This document shows positions 38,984-49,454 of a DNA stretch of 64,000 bases, piece after piece. Numbering within the stretch: position 1 is the stretch's first letter; the number at the start of each line of letters is the position of its first letter. A model generated the notes under the pieces. That model saw only the letters and a list, made by a program, of their open reading frames with translations, ran no database searches and was not told the DNA's origin. Source of the stretch: Isoetes taiwanensis (Eukaryota; Streptophyta; Lycopodiopsida; Isoetales; Isoetaceae). The DNA lies in contig JAJEKV010000011.1 of the NCBI GenBank assembly GCA_021234155.1, positions 15,514,441 to 15,578,440 on the forward strand, written 5' to 3'. Both the position numbers and the translations under genes were made by a program.

Positions 38984-40438
38984 AGAGCAAATGCCTCTAA
39001 AAAGCTTGAAAGAAGTCACAAAGAGTAAAAAGGAGGGAAGAGCATTTGACTCAAACAAATCATTGGATTATATTGAGACAAGTATTCAGTCATGCTCTAA
39101 CCACTTTGGGGAGGCAGATGCTTTATGGTGGCCTCAGTTTTTTTCTCGGCAACGTGACATGTTGCAAGCTTCATTACAAGGTCGAAGACCAGTTACATTC
39201 AACTGGCCATCTAGGCAAACTCTCCCTGTGCAAGTTGAGAATCAAGAGGAACATGTAGAGATAATGGCTAGCTCAGATGAAGATGACAGAGTCATGTACA
39301 CTGGCCCCAGATGCACGGCACAACAAGTTGTTCGAGTCTCCGATTCAGTCTCAGAGATTCAGAAAGGAAAGCTCATAGCTGTCCCAGCTGATAATGATGA
39401 ATCTGGGAAGCCATTCTGGCTAGCTAAAGTACTGGAGGTAACAAGAGAGGATGGAATTCCCACTCAATTAAAAGTGCACTGGATGAGAACAAATGCTGCC
39501 AATGCTTTCAGTGGGAGTTATACTTTGGAGATGGTAAAAACAGGAGTGGGAAAGAGAGCAAAGTTCAAAGCAAACACTGTTGTCATAGATCTAGCTGAAG
39601 TAAAGGTTCTTGCATATGACTTTGTTCTGACTGCTGCTAATAAGTTACGTATGGTCACTCAAACTTTAATAAGGTCGGCATGTGGATTAGACAAACAACC
39701 TAGAAAGGTGGCCAAAAAAGATGATGATGAAGACTCACTTGTAGACAGTGAGGAAGAAGATCGTTCAAGTACATCCAGTTTTGAGAGTGAAGCTGAGGAT
39801 GAAGGCTCAAGTGATCAGGGATTAAATGAGTCTGAGGATGAGATGCATCCTGATATTGCTGCAAAATGTAAGTTTGTCTGATGACTCGAACATGTAAAGA
39901 ACAGAAAGTGCAAGTGATGAGTGTTTGTCAAAATGTCCTATATTTTTGACAATTTTGTTCATAATTTTGTACAATTTTCACAACCTTGAATATATCACTT
40001 CTTTGTCAATCTACTACCCTTGCTATTTTTTTTATTGCCCCTTTTTTGCTACACTTTATATAAGTAACTATTTTTCGTTCTAAATTATGAGGATGAAAAT
40101 TGCTATTTAAAATTTTTGCATGGAAGTTATGTTCAATCAACCCCTCAAAAATGGTACCTAAATTACCTAAATTCTCACACCTGTCACAAAAAAACCTTAA
40201 AAATGGACTTTTTAAAGGGAATTTTAGGGAATCTTTCAAAGATTCCTTTTGAAGTGTGTTTGGAGCAAATAAGTGCGTTTCATTTTAAACTTTGTTTTCT
40301 ACATTTACTTGTGATCTTACCTGTTCATAGGTACCTGGGAGAAAGTCAGGTGCTCCAGTATGCACCGAACATGTTTAAATCTTCCAGCATTAGATATCAA
40401 AATGCTTCTTGATCTCGGTAAACTTCTGAAGCGCTTCC
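38984..40438 (+). pseudogene. C-terminal part of a DUF7869 transposase-like gene (locus 1)
   Basis: An exon is bounded by an acceptor-like CTCTGCAG at 38976-38983 and a GTAAGT donor at 39869. It encodes about 295 residues in one frame. A second exon (about 40330-40438, after ..TTCATAG) keeps the frame and ends in TGA; that join is inferred. The protein has a region (KGKLIAVPADND..) that aligns with the C-terminal part of the DUF7869 protein in the nested transposon (KKGMLLPIGPHDN..), and both end after a similar YDFVLTAANK / YGWAVGTRPL block. An acidic Asp/Glu/Ser tail follows. The catalytic N-terminal part is missing: homopurine array B ends only about 440 bases upstream. It is therefore a truncated remnant or the last exons of a gene whose 5' part was lost. 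Confidence 0.6.
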
Positions 40439-40581
40439 AGTGAATGGATTCAAAATGGTTCTCCGTCTGGTCGTGAAGAGCTTCTAGTAAATGGGAGGGA
40501 GGGAAAATTGGGAAAAAATCGACCGAAAATTTTTTCTGGTAATTTATTTGTTTCTTTCGTTTGTCTCTTCCCATTTCGTAG

Positions 40582-42252
40582 AAGAAAAAACAAAAGGATT
40601 AGGGCAGGTCGGGCAGCTCAGGGTAGGGCAGCATAAAAAGCTAGGACCAGTCACGCCATGCCACGTCAAAATTTATAACCGCTTCTGTCAAGTTCTTTAT
40701 TTTGATTGGCCAAGCAATTTCCTAGTTGGCAAATCTCAAAAGACCTTTTATAACCCCAAAAAATTTCTAATGAAGACAGTAGACGGTGTTACAAAGTATG
40801 ATTGGCCCATTGAAGGCTCACACCATACAGTTCGTTCTATATGTGAAGGAGTATCTGCCGTCCGACGAAGTTTGCAGAAGAAACTATCTTCGAGCTTCTA
40901 CATATCTGGTTTTGGTGGTAGTGGCGATGCACTTGAGTCAGAAACTTTGCCCCTAGTACCTTTGGCAAAGCTAGTGAAGGAAACAGATATTAAAAAGAAA
41001 TCAAGGGTTGATGCTGTAGACTAGCTTATGAAATTCAAGCAATGGTATCCACTAGGTTTGGATGTAACAAAAAGGATAGCTATTGACAAGCTGATATAAG
41101 ATCTCCTCGAGCATCTTTCATATCTAGGATCTTTGATCCCAAACATACCCTGAGGATGTAGAAGTCCATGGTTGAATATCCCACCACAGTACCAAATCCA
41201 GTTGATACTATGGGACTCAGTCAATGACAAGCCATACCCATGGAAGGCATGAAATGACCTAAGGAAGAGTGACATGGTGCGCTACATTATCATTGACGGG
41301 CATCACTCAATTGAGGCAGCGAAGGCGCTTATAGAGAAAATGAATAAGATAGGTGCCAAGGAGTACAGAGAGCACTTCAGTTACAGGCAATGTCAAATCC
41401 TTAGTCATTACACGCCTCAACTTGCACTGACTACAATAAGTGTAGACTTGAACATAACTGCAAGGGTGGTACAATACAACTCGTATGTGCCTTTGTTTCT
41501 TATTCTGCAGTTCGCGCTATGCGCGAGACTGCAGACCAATGTTGGACTGCAGTCTTGCGCGTAGCGCGACTAAGCTTTTTACTTTCTCTCTTTGGCATGC
41601 TCGCGCTACGCGCGAAATGGAGATCTATATGGTACTAACTTATGGTTTTATATTCTTATCTCAGACCATATCCCATGCAATTGAGGCAAGCTAGAAATCA
41701 ATGGATTGAGCTTGACCGTCCAATTTCAAAAAGAAGGGGGAGAAGAAAGACAACTCTTACGAGGAAATGATTAAGATGATCAGCAAGGTCATCATACAAA
41801 AGAAGACGAACGTTGCAGAGGAGGAAGAGGAAACTGACACCAAGAAGAAGAAGTCCAAGGAAGGCCCATCAGATTCCTACCACATAGTGCTCAGTCCTGA
41901 TCATGTATGGGACAAATGGAATGAGGTGTAGAACAAGTGGACAGCAGGAGAGCTTGTAGGAAAAACAGGGAAACCTGAGAAAGGATCCCTTGAAGATTTT
42001 ACAGTTACAGACTTGAGGAGTGCACAGGGGTTAAGGGAAGAAGAAATTCTCAAGGTGCTCCAGTCTGTTATAGATGGACAAGTCTTTGTGAAGAAGGTCT
42101 CAAAAATCAAAGAGGTGCCATCCTTTCCAGAGGCCTGCAAGTCCATGAAAGACCTCCGTGTCATGAGGGAGGCCATCTCAAAGGAGCTCTTTGAGATGTC
42201 TGTTGAAGAAATCAGGTCAAAACATTTCTTTAAAACAAATGAGAGATTATAG
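40582..42252 (+). pseudogene. ParB-like / DNA-methyltransferase-type gene, N-terminal half (locus 1)
   Basis: Pieces in several frames align, in order, with the minus-strand gene at 52957-56953: FKQWYPLGL (vs FKRFYPLGV), IIIDGHHSIEAAKAL (vs IISGNHNICAAQLL, the ParB-like core), NQW..RP, and VWDKWNEV-stop-NKW (vs VFRKLMEVANRW) through VMREAISKEL. ParB-like domains use such a G-x-H motif for nucleotide or DNA-linked functions. A 182-base intron (41483-41664) splits the region after the ParB core and its removal keeps the frame. There are at least three frameshifts or stops. The methyltransferase half expected downstream is absent at 42252, where a LINE begins. Clearly a broken gene. Confidence 0.6.
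41513..41568 (+). repeat. Large GC-rich hairpin inside the locus-1 intron
   Basis: Two 22-base arms (CGCGCTATGCGC.. and ..GCGCGTAGCGCG) pair at 20 of 22 positions around a 12-base loop that is itself partly self-complementary. A third CGCGCTACGCGCG element follows at 41601-41615. All lie within the 41483-41664 intron. Confidence 0.75.
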
Positions 42253-42280
42253 AACTTGAGCTTACTTCAGAGCCCGCAAT

Positions 42281-42778
42281 TTGGATACCTCGTTCCCATC
42301 AGAGCAGGTATCACAGGCTGAGGCAATCAGGGTTGTACAGGAACAGGCCGGTTCCCTCCAGGCTAAGCTGGCAAGCTTGGAGGCATCACGGGACCATCTG
42401 CCAGGGGCTGCGCTCAAGAAGCAGCTTCTCCAACAGAAGGAGCGAATTTCCCTTGTGGAAGTTCGGCTCGGGGATTATGATTGCAGGGGAGCCCAAAAGG
42501 CTAATGACCAGATAAGAGGGGAGATACAAGCAACAACGCAGCTAGTCACGGAGATGGGGCACCGCTTGGATAAGGTCCACCAGCAGTGGATGGAAGACAT
42601 GGCGCAAGCACGGGCTGACATGAAGGGGTTGCTGCAGCAGATTGTACAAGTCACAAGCATGGCTGGTCGGATAGATGCTAAGGAAAAGGATGTGGAAGCG
42701 GTGCGGGGCAGGCTCCAATTCCTTGATGAAGCAAAGGCGTACGGTGCGAGAGATGTCGGGGAAGATGCTTACATATAG
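42281..42778 (+). pseudogene. LINE ORF1, coiled-coil part
   Basis: 165 open codons rich in Gln/Glu/Lys/Leu with heptad-like spacing predict a coiled coil, as in the N-terminal half of L1-type ORF1 proteins that trimerise and bind RNA. It is separated from the RRM-like half by a stop and a frame change (42776-42787). The two were probably one protein originally. Confidence 0.55.
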
Positions 42779-42786
42779 AGAACCAT

Positions 42787-43530
42787 ATGGCCCACTTACA
42801 GCAAGAGATGCAGGACCTCCGAATGGAGGTGCAACGAGTCCGGAGTGCACCACAGTCATCTGCACCAGCACCCCCTATACCAGAGGCCGAGGTGGCTCAG
42901 GGAATCAGGCGGGTACTTCGTGAGGAGCAAGACATCCAGGCACGCCGCCTCAACCTTATTGTGCGGGGATTGCCGGAGGAGCAAGGCGAGGATTTGCCAG
43001 GTAAGCTTACCACCCTGGTACTTGCAAAGCTCCAATTACAGTATTTGGTTATCAAGAGTCCAATCAGGGTCGGAGGACCGAGCATGAGACCTCGGCTAGT
43101 TAAGTTTGCAGTCTTGGATTGGGAGGCAAAATCTTTGTTGTTGCACCGCACCAGTCGCTTGAAAGGTACGTCCATATACCTGGATCTGGATCTCACGCCA
43201 CTGCAACAACGGGAAAGAAGCCAAGAGTTGGTCAAGATAAGAGAGATTCGACAAGCTGGAGGGGCTGCTGGTTTGGTTAATGGCAAGATGAAGGTATATG
43301 TGCCTCCTCGTCAGACAGTTGCGGAGGCAGCACTCCCACGAACAGCTGCGTCGCAGGGGCAGAGCGGTCCAGGAACATCAGGCCAGACAGGCCAGGGAGA
43401 GGGCGGATTGAGGCCTTCCACAAGCTGCAAAGACATCCATCGTGGTCCCATCGCCAGCTGCCCGAGTTATTCCAACCACGCGCCGGCGTCCTCAGGCACT
43501 CAGATGGGTCCACAGCCGCAGTCAGCATAG
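42787..43530 (+). CDS. LINE ORF1, RRM-like nucleic-acid-binding part
   Basis: 247 codons are open. After a coiled-coil end (residues 1-60) comes LNLIVRGLPEE, the beta-strand start of the L1 ORF1 RRM-like domain. An LTPLQQRERSQEL motif follows near residue 140, typical of the C-terminal domain of these proteins. The last 70 residues are Pro/Gly/Ser/Thr-rich and probably disordered. The protein would coat LINE RNA in the RNP. The endonuclease frame starts directly after the stop. Confidence 0.65.
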   Translation: MAHLQQEMQDLRMEVQRVRSAPQSSAPAPPIPEAEVAQGIRRVLREEQDIQARRLNLIVRGLPEEQGEDLPGKLTTLVLAKLQLQYLVIKSPIRVGGPSMRPRLVKFAVLDWEAKSLLLHRTSRLKGTSIYLDLDLTPLQQRERSQELVKIREIRQAGGAAGLVNGKMKVYVPPRQTVAEAALPRTAASQGQSGPGTSGQTGQGEGGLRPSTSCKDIHRGPIASCPSYSNHAPASSGTQMGPQPQSA

Positions 43531-44475
43531 GGAAAGTGTCTTCGCATTGTTTCCTGGAATTGTAGGGGCTTCCCGTGGCAGAAGGGCAGTGGCTTGAATG
43601 GGATCGCGACAGACATGGACATCGTCTTCCTGCAGGAGACATGGGAGTATGAAGGGCATCGATTGCCAGACATTCGAGGATATCAGCATTTCTCACTTGC
43701 TAATGAGCGCCATGGCGGGGCGCTGCGGTGGAATGGCTTGCTATTTTAGGGACGCCTTTAGCATGCAAGATCACACTTCGTAGTCCGATGCATTTAACCG
43801 CTACATGTGGGTAATGGTATTAGAGCCTGGTCATGTCCCATTGTTTCTTGCTAGCTGCTACATTCCCCATGCAGGCTCTAAGTTCTACCAGGTACATGAT
43901 GCATTACCACGATGTCCGGATCTTTGTATAGGGAACTGTATGATGACATAGACCGCTATAGACAGCAGGGACAAGTGTTTTTGCTAGGAGATTTCAATGC
44001 TCGTACGTCGCAGTTGCAGTCGGTGACCTTCCAAGGTGACGCTAATGCTGATCCGCTTTGGCTTGAGACAGCCGCTATTCAGCATACACGGCACTCCCAG
44101 GATATGGTGGCTAGACCATTTGGCAGGCAGCTGGTCCAGCTCTGCCAGGTGTTTTGACATGGTAATTTGTAATGGTATGCAGCGATGGCCACACTCAGGG
44201 GTGTTACTTGCGAGAGTGATAGGCGGGATGGGGAGCTAGTGTGTTGGATTACCTTCGCTCCGTGCGGACTTGACATGGTTACACACTTCTCCATTGGCAC
44301 AAGCACAGGGGATGAGGAGGCTTTGTCAGATCACTACCCGCTTTATGTCACGCTGAATTGGGAGCACTCAATAGTGGAGACACCGCAAAGGGGGCGTGGA
44401 GGGTTACCATACATCCCACGCTATCAGAAGCAGGGACAGTATGAATCTGTGTTGGTGCGGGAGTTGGGGGTTTGA
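43531..44475 (+). pseudogene. LINE ORF2 APE-type endonuclease
   Basis: Endonuclease motifs occur in order: SWNCRG at 43552-43569, VFLQETW (catalytic Glu) at 43624-43644, GDFNART (Asp/Asn) near 43990-44010, and SDHYP (catalytic His) at 44326-44340. Together they cover the whole EXO_ENDO_PHOS fold used to nick target DNA. The frame is interrupted by a stop at 43748 and several further frame changes, so the enzyme is inactive. Confidence 0.75.
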
Positions 44476-45099
44476 TAGCTTTTACACACCGCAAAGACAG
44501 TGTGCATGGTGGGTGAGGGCGCCGCTGCGGCCGCCGGGGCTTCCTTTGCGGTGAAGGGCCCTCCAAGGAGGGACACCGCGCATTTTCCTCGGAGAACCCG
44601 CGGTTTGATGCTGATTGCAAGGTTCTAAAGAGCCACCGCTTGGTCATAGATCCACGCTTCGCGCCCACAGCCCCGCAAGACTATAAGCTCTTCCTAAAAG
44701 CCAAGAAGGGGAGATACATGGCGTAAAACCCGGAGCGCTTTGTTTGATATGCTCATGGCGAGCCAAAAGCTTTTGGCGTAAGGTGTTATACCGTAAGCGC
44801 CAGGTGGTCGGTAATGTAAGTGTGGAGCAATGGATGCACCGCTTGGGGGAGTTATATGACCCCCGGAGCTAATGCCGGTCCCGGATCAAGTAGGAGAGGT
44901 GCCGCAGCTCATGCGGGAGGATGTCCAGCCAGGTCTCCGTGCATCCGGCGAATGGCAAGGCAAAGGATTTACAGGGCTGCGAGGCGAGCTGTTGAAATGG
45001 GGTGGCCCATCGTGGTAGGGCCCCCGGCGGTGATCATCAACCGTGCTCGAAAGCGGGGGCTCCCAGTGAGTGGATGGTTAGTAAGGTTGTTCCCGCGTG

Positions 45100-45760
45100 T
45101 GCATAAAGCTGGTAATAAGGATGAGCCGTAATTACCGGATGATTATGGTAAGCTCATTTGTTTGCAAAGCTCCGGCGGTGGTGGTGGAGAAGAAACTCAC
45201 TAAGTAAGCCGAGGAGGCGGGGGGTCGGGGCAATTGGCCAGGCGGGCTTTAAGCCCGGCTCACTCCACGACCGACCATATCTTCACTTTGAGAGTGTTGA
45301 TGGAGGCAAGCGGAATCTTGGACGAGACTTGTATTGCCGCTTTGTAGATTTTAAGATCGCATATGATACCGTCCCCGAGACATCTTTGTGGCGGGCGAGG
45401 TTGCAAGACTTGCGAGTTCCACGGGGAGTTGCAGAATGGGGTGCACCAGCTTTATGATGGGATTCATGCCGCACCGCCTTTATGAAGATCGGGCGGTAGC
45501 TAGCACTATGGGGAGTTAAGCGGGGCTGCCCGTTGTCTCCAACGCTTTTGGGTTGTACATTGATAGCTTGGAGACGTGGATGCAAAGCACCATGGGGAGC
45601 CGGGTGCAATTATCCGAGGCGACCTCGTGAGCCGGTTGCTATATCGCGGATGATGTAAGCGTTGCTAGCCCACACGGCCAGCGGTATGCAAAGCATTTGG
45701 ATGCCCCTCGGGGTTACGTGGGGCAACGGGAATGACAAAGGAACTTGCACAAGACTAAGC
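45100..45760 (+). pseudogene. LINE ORF2 reverse transcriptase remnant
   Basis: DFKIAYDTVPETSLW at 45347-45391 matches RT motif A (consensus DFKKAYDxVPRxxLW). YIADD at 45640-45654, in another frame, corresponds to motif C with an Ile replacing the second position of Y-A-D-D. The N-terminal RT blocks upstream are not readable. Many stops. Confidence 0.65.
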
Positions 45761-46582
45761 TTCTCGCGATCCTGTCCTCGCAACACCCTATCCCTGAGTT
45801 ATATTACGAGGGGGCGGGGAAGTGGAGATGGTGCGAGCTTCAAGTATCCGGGAATTGATTTCACTACTAACATGCCGTGGGATGAGTGTGTGTGGAGGAG
45901 AGAGCCGGTCTGGTCGGAAGGCTTTATATGCGGTGCAAAATGCGTGTTGCCGGATAGATCTCTGCGATCAGGAGAGAGCACACACCGTTTAGGGCTTTGG
46001 TCGGCCGTCTTTGCTATATGGGGTGGAGGTTTGGGGCCCAAAGCCAGCTAAAAAACACGGGATAGGTTGGAAAGGGTGCGAAAGCTTTCTTGACATATAG
46101 CTTGGGAGTGAAGGACAACGTGCCGTGTCAGATTTTGTTGTATGAGGCGGGGTTCGGCCTTTACGATACGATATCTTGCGCGGCATCTTACTTGCTTCCA
46201 TAAGGTGGATGGGATGGATGAGCATCGCTTGCCCCCACAAAGCCGCGTTGTTAACGCAGGGCCCCCAATGGCCCGGGAAAGAGGGTATGGCACGAAAAAT
46301 CGTAAGGGATGGTTTAGGAGGTGGTCTATGGATTACCAAATGGATGGTGGCAATCGCGGTCCCGATCGCGCTGAATGGGCAATTGATCACGGGCTATGCT
46401 TTGCCACCCCGTGGGATGCCTCTACTCTTGCAAAGCCCAAGACAGAGCACTATCACGCTCAGATTAATCCCGGCCTTGAGCATGGACCCCATCGGTACTT
46501 GAAAGCACACATCTCTGTGAAGAAACGGAGAGCTATTGCTGCCATAGGGACGGGTTCCCATTACCTCGAGAATTGAAACAGT

Positions 46583-46840
46583 TTGGGGGTGAATGGCGGG
46601 CACGGGATCCCCAGGGAGGAGAGGATATGTCAGTGTTGTGAGATGCACATGATAGAGGATGAGCACCATGCCCTCCAGCGGTGCCCATCATATGCCCATG
46701 TTCGAGCAGTGCACACTGATCTTAGATGCTCTGACACACCGCTACATCAGTTACTCGCATCACCTATGGTAGCGCGACTGGGGGCTTACATCCCGCAGAT
46801 TTCTCCCGTCGGACTTGCTCTTCGAGGGCATGGTATTTGA
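46583..46840 (+). pseudogene. LINE ORF2 C-terminal zinc motif
   Basis: An open frame carries Cys-x2-Cys (46628-46639) followed by EDEHHAL (His at 46664-46669) and Cys at 46682. This is the CCHC motif common at the C terminus of LINE ORF2 proteins. It ends shortly before the 3' UTR. Confidence 0.6.
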
Positions 46841-47009
46841 GAGCCCTCTTGTTAGGGTTTTCCTCCCAAGTGGGGTTTTTCATCCCGGTGGTAGGGTTCT
46901 CTTGTCTGATTACATTGTTTGTTTTTTGTGTTGGGGTTTTTGGCTTTTTTGCCTGTTCTCTGCATGTACCGTCTCATAGGCCTCTGGCCTCCGTGGACGT
47001 TAAAATAAA

Positions 47010-47033
47010 CTTCCTTCCTTCCTTCCTTCCTTT
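47010..47033 (+). repeat. (TTCC)n microsatellite tail of the LINE
   Basis: TTCC is repeated about five times directly after TAAAATAAAC. It marks the 3' end of the LINE, replacing poly(A). Confidence 0.8.
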
Positions 47034-47279
47034 CGACCTCTGTCTTTGCAGTTTCTCGTTGACTCCTTAATTCCGCACACCTTGAACAAATAGACATTCT
47101 ATGTCTCCTGGGAATTTAGAGTAATTTTTATTATGATTCAATTGCATTTTAGCTTTTTAAGTTGGTTTTGTGCACTGCAATATTCGAGCAGATGAGTGTG
47201 AGATTTCTGTTCGATGTATAGCTCTGCAGCTAAAACCCACTATTTAACAGAATTGCAGGCAGGGACGAGATGCCGACCT

Positions 47280-47495
47280 CTTTAGAAGAAAACGATGCGG
47301 AGTGACAAAATTCTTCTGAAGGTGCCACAAGCTCCTCCTGAAGGATGGTCTGTTGGGCGACATCGCCGGAAGCTCTGACACCCATATCACATGGAATGGG
47401 CCATAGCCTCCTTCGAGCAAGAAGCACCAATTAGCCGGTTTCCACTGGTTGCATATCGACAAAAAAAGAGTGTGTTTATCAACACATTAAGTTAA
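47280..47495 (+). pseudogene. Possible terminal exon of an unrecognised plus-strand gene
   Basis: One frame reads MRSDKILLKVPQAPPEGW, VGRHRRKL, a TGA (47376-47378), then HPYHMEWAIASFEQEAP and ends at TAA (47493-47495), followed by AATAAAA. Composition and length look protein-coding, and an acceptor-like TTGCAG lies upstream near 47260. It may be the 3' end of the locus-1 ParB/methyltransferase-like gene displaced by the LINE, but it does not visibly align with the C terminus of the nested copy. Confidence 0.3.
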
Positions 47496-47499
47496 TAAA

Positions 47500-48255
47500 A
47501 TCATCTTGACTTTGAAATCATGATAGGCACTGAAACATTGAATAACAGGTTTCATGTCATGTGTTCTGAAGGTTGGCAAAACTAAAGCCTATACTCAGAT
47601 TTTGCTATCTAACGTTAAATTTAGCACTAGAATATAGATGTCATAATATGCAGATAAAGCTAGAGGTGTCTTGAGCTTCTCGTGGACGTTAAAATTCCAT
47701 CATGTCATCTCTAAAGCATAGACCATGAGCAATGCAAATAAGATGAAAAGAAGTTCACAATGATTGGAAGAGAGTAGAGCACAAGCAAGGCGGCATTCAT
47801 AATATGAGGAATACAAATCTTTCCAACTTGTCATCATGGGTGTGCAAGTAACGTAGCCAAGTCCTGCAAGCAAGTAAATGGCTATTCCGTTAATCTAGCA
47901 TCAATTTAAGATCTCTAAGATATGCAGAAGTTTCAAACATTCACATATGATTTAGATGTTCTCTCTGCATTTGGAGCATGGAACTAGTCCCATAAGCAGA
48001 GTTGTTGTTCATTGCCACAATTAAGATAATACATTTGTATTGGACATTTTGTATTACATTTCAAGTTGCATTATCCAAGCTTCCACACTTCCCATACATG
48101 TTAATAAGTGGAGCACTAATAATTATATTTGACTTCAACTCAATAAGGAGATCATGGGGAATCTACGTTGTGAAGGATAAAGTTCTGAAGTCACTAGAGA
48201 AGATAGACGAACACGCAAAATAAGGTACGAGAGTCCATGAGTATCTTATGATGTG
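47500..48255. other. AT-rich spacer between LINE and copia element
   Basis: No motif recognised. CGTGGACGTTAAAAT near 47682 matches the LINE 3' end (46989-47005) over 15 bases and might be a tiny LINE 3' fragment. Confidence 0.4.
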
Positions 48256-48773
48256 TGTAGGATATTAAGAGAAATTCTTCAATTGTCACAAGCAATGGTC
48301 TAGCAAGATTATCAAATTCAACAATGTACTTCAAAACAACTAGTACTCTTAGTGGAAAGCCAAGTTATGGTCTCTAATTTCCACTAGATTGCACCATCTA
48401 CTCTTTGCTATTATGCAATCACAAAACAATACTCAATATTCCAAGGACACAATTAATGTAACGGTCAATAATTCCATTCAACCATTATATTACTGTAGCA
48501 GCTCGATATTGTTCATCAATCCTATTATATGCTCGGGTTCATTTCAAATCCGATATGGTCTGCACCCCAAATCATCTCCATACACCCCTCTCGTGTTATT
48601 TCATTTGTTCTCCATACTTGTAGTGCCCAATCCGGCGGTTAAGGTCTTTCCAATCTGGGTTTCAACTTGATCGACAATATCCCACAGACGTCAATGTAGA
48701 AATCAGCTGTCTTCGACAATATCCCACATTCATTCTCATCGAGCACATAAAGCACATAAAGCGCATAAAGCAC

Positions 48774-48781
48774 TTATATAC
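48774..48781 (-). promoter_or_regulatory. LTR TATA box
   Basis: TATATAAG on the minus strand inside the LTR, in the position expected for the U3 promoter. Confidence 0.5.
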
Positions 48782-48852
48782 ATAAAGCACTCATTTGCTT
48801 GCATCTCTAACTGTTCAATACGAATCTTCAACCTGTAAGACCAGTACAACCT

Positions 48853-48916
48853 ACTGCCACTGCTTCTCATAGGTTGTTCTTGTAGCCACAATATATTCAC
48901 TGCCACTGCTTCTCAT
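48853..48916 (-). repeat. 18-bp direct repeat in U3
   Basis: ACTGCCACTGCTTCTCAT (plus-strand reading) occurs at 48853-48870 and 48899-48916. The 46-base step lies upstream of the LTR TATA box in the element's sense, like a duplicated enhancer. Confidence 0.7.
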
Positions 48917-48953
48917 GAATATTTGTCTGACTTATTAAGCTGAAATCTCATCA

Positions 48954-48962
48954 CTCCTCCTT
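48954..48962 (-). other. Copia polypurine tract
   Basis: AAGGAGGAG on the minus strand directly adjoins the 3' LTR start (TGATGAG). It is the primer site for plus-strand DNA synthesis. Confidence 0.75.
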
Positions 48963-49438
48963 CAGCTTATAAGTCTGTCTACTACATTCAATTCTGTCTT
49001 AAAGCAAGCATACTTATTCTCTGATAAGGCTTTTGTAAAAATGTCTGCTACCTGCCTGTTGGTGTCAACATACTCCATGTTTATTAGCCTTTTCTCAACT
49101 AGGTCTCGTATGAAGTGCATGCTCAATTCAATGTGTTTGGTCCTGTCATGATGGACAGGGTTTTTCACAATTGCTATGCAGCTTTGGCTGTCTGTCCAGA
49201 TGTTTGTAGGATCCATTTGTTCATATTGCAATTCATTTAGTAACCTTCTTAGCCACACTATCTCTTTGGCAACTAATGCAGCAGCTGCATATTCAGCTTC
49301 TGCTGAACTCATGGCCACAGCTGATTGCTTTTTGCATCTCCAGGAAATAACCCCTCCTCCAAAGAATATAGCATATCCTGAAGTAGATCTTCTTGTATGC
49401 AAATCTCCTCCCCAATCTGCATCACTATAGCATCTCAT
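48962..49438 (-). CDS. Copia RNase H, C-terminal end of pol
   Basis: 158 open codons carry RNase H motifs: CYSDADWGG (catalytic Asp), SSAEAEYAA (catalytic Glu), WTDSQS (catalytic Asp) and H-x-R-TKHIE. It is in a different frame from the preceding RT segment. The break near 49440-49475, apparently a small deletion with frameshift, removes the usual link, so pol cannot be made as one protein. Ends just before the polypurine tract. Confidence 0.85.
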   Translation of the reverse strand: MRCYSDADWGGDLHTRRSTSGYAIFFGGGVISWRCKKQSAVAMSSAEAEYAAAALVAKEIVWLRRLLNELQYEQMDPTNIWTDSQSCIAIVKNPVHHDRTKHIELSMHFIRDLVEKRLINMEYVDTNRQVADIFTKALSENKYACFKTELNVVDRLIS

Positions 49439-49454
49439 GGTTAGATCTTCAGAA

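Larger units (their letters stand above)
42270..47033 (+). mobile_element. Degenerate LINE, plus strand
   Basis: A non-LTR retrotransposon interrupts the locus-1 ParB-like gene. In order it has a coiled-coil plus RRM-like ORF1 (42281-43530), an APE endonuclease (43531-44360), reverse transcriptase (about 45100-45700), a 3' CCHC zinc motif (46626-46685), a short 3' UTR and a (TTCC)n tail (47010-47033). The tail type differs from poly(A). Exact 5' end and target duplication are not resolved. Stops and frameshifts are scattered through ORF2. Confidence 0.8.
48256..48953 (-). repeat. Copia 3' LTR (698 bp)
   Basis: On the plus strand it starts TGTAGGATATTAAG and ends CTCATCA, giving the TG..CA ends. 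The first 327 bases match 63674-64000 except for three C/T differences. It contains CATAAAGCA short repeats (48742-48790), a TATA box (48774-48781, minus) and an 18-base direct repeat. The possible left target duplication is ATGTG (48251-48255), but its partner is outside the window. Confidence 0.92.

Noticed and set aside
46351-46370. GCGGTCCCGATCGCGC as another member of the palindrome family
   Set aside because: Lies within LINE-derived sequence and lacks the spacer-GAG tail. Chance similarity is likely.
47230-47462. Minus-strand open frames after the LINE
   Set aside because: They are the shadow of a better plus-strand coding-like frame at 47280-47495.
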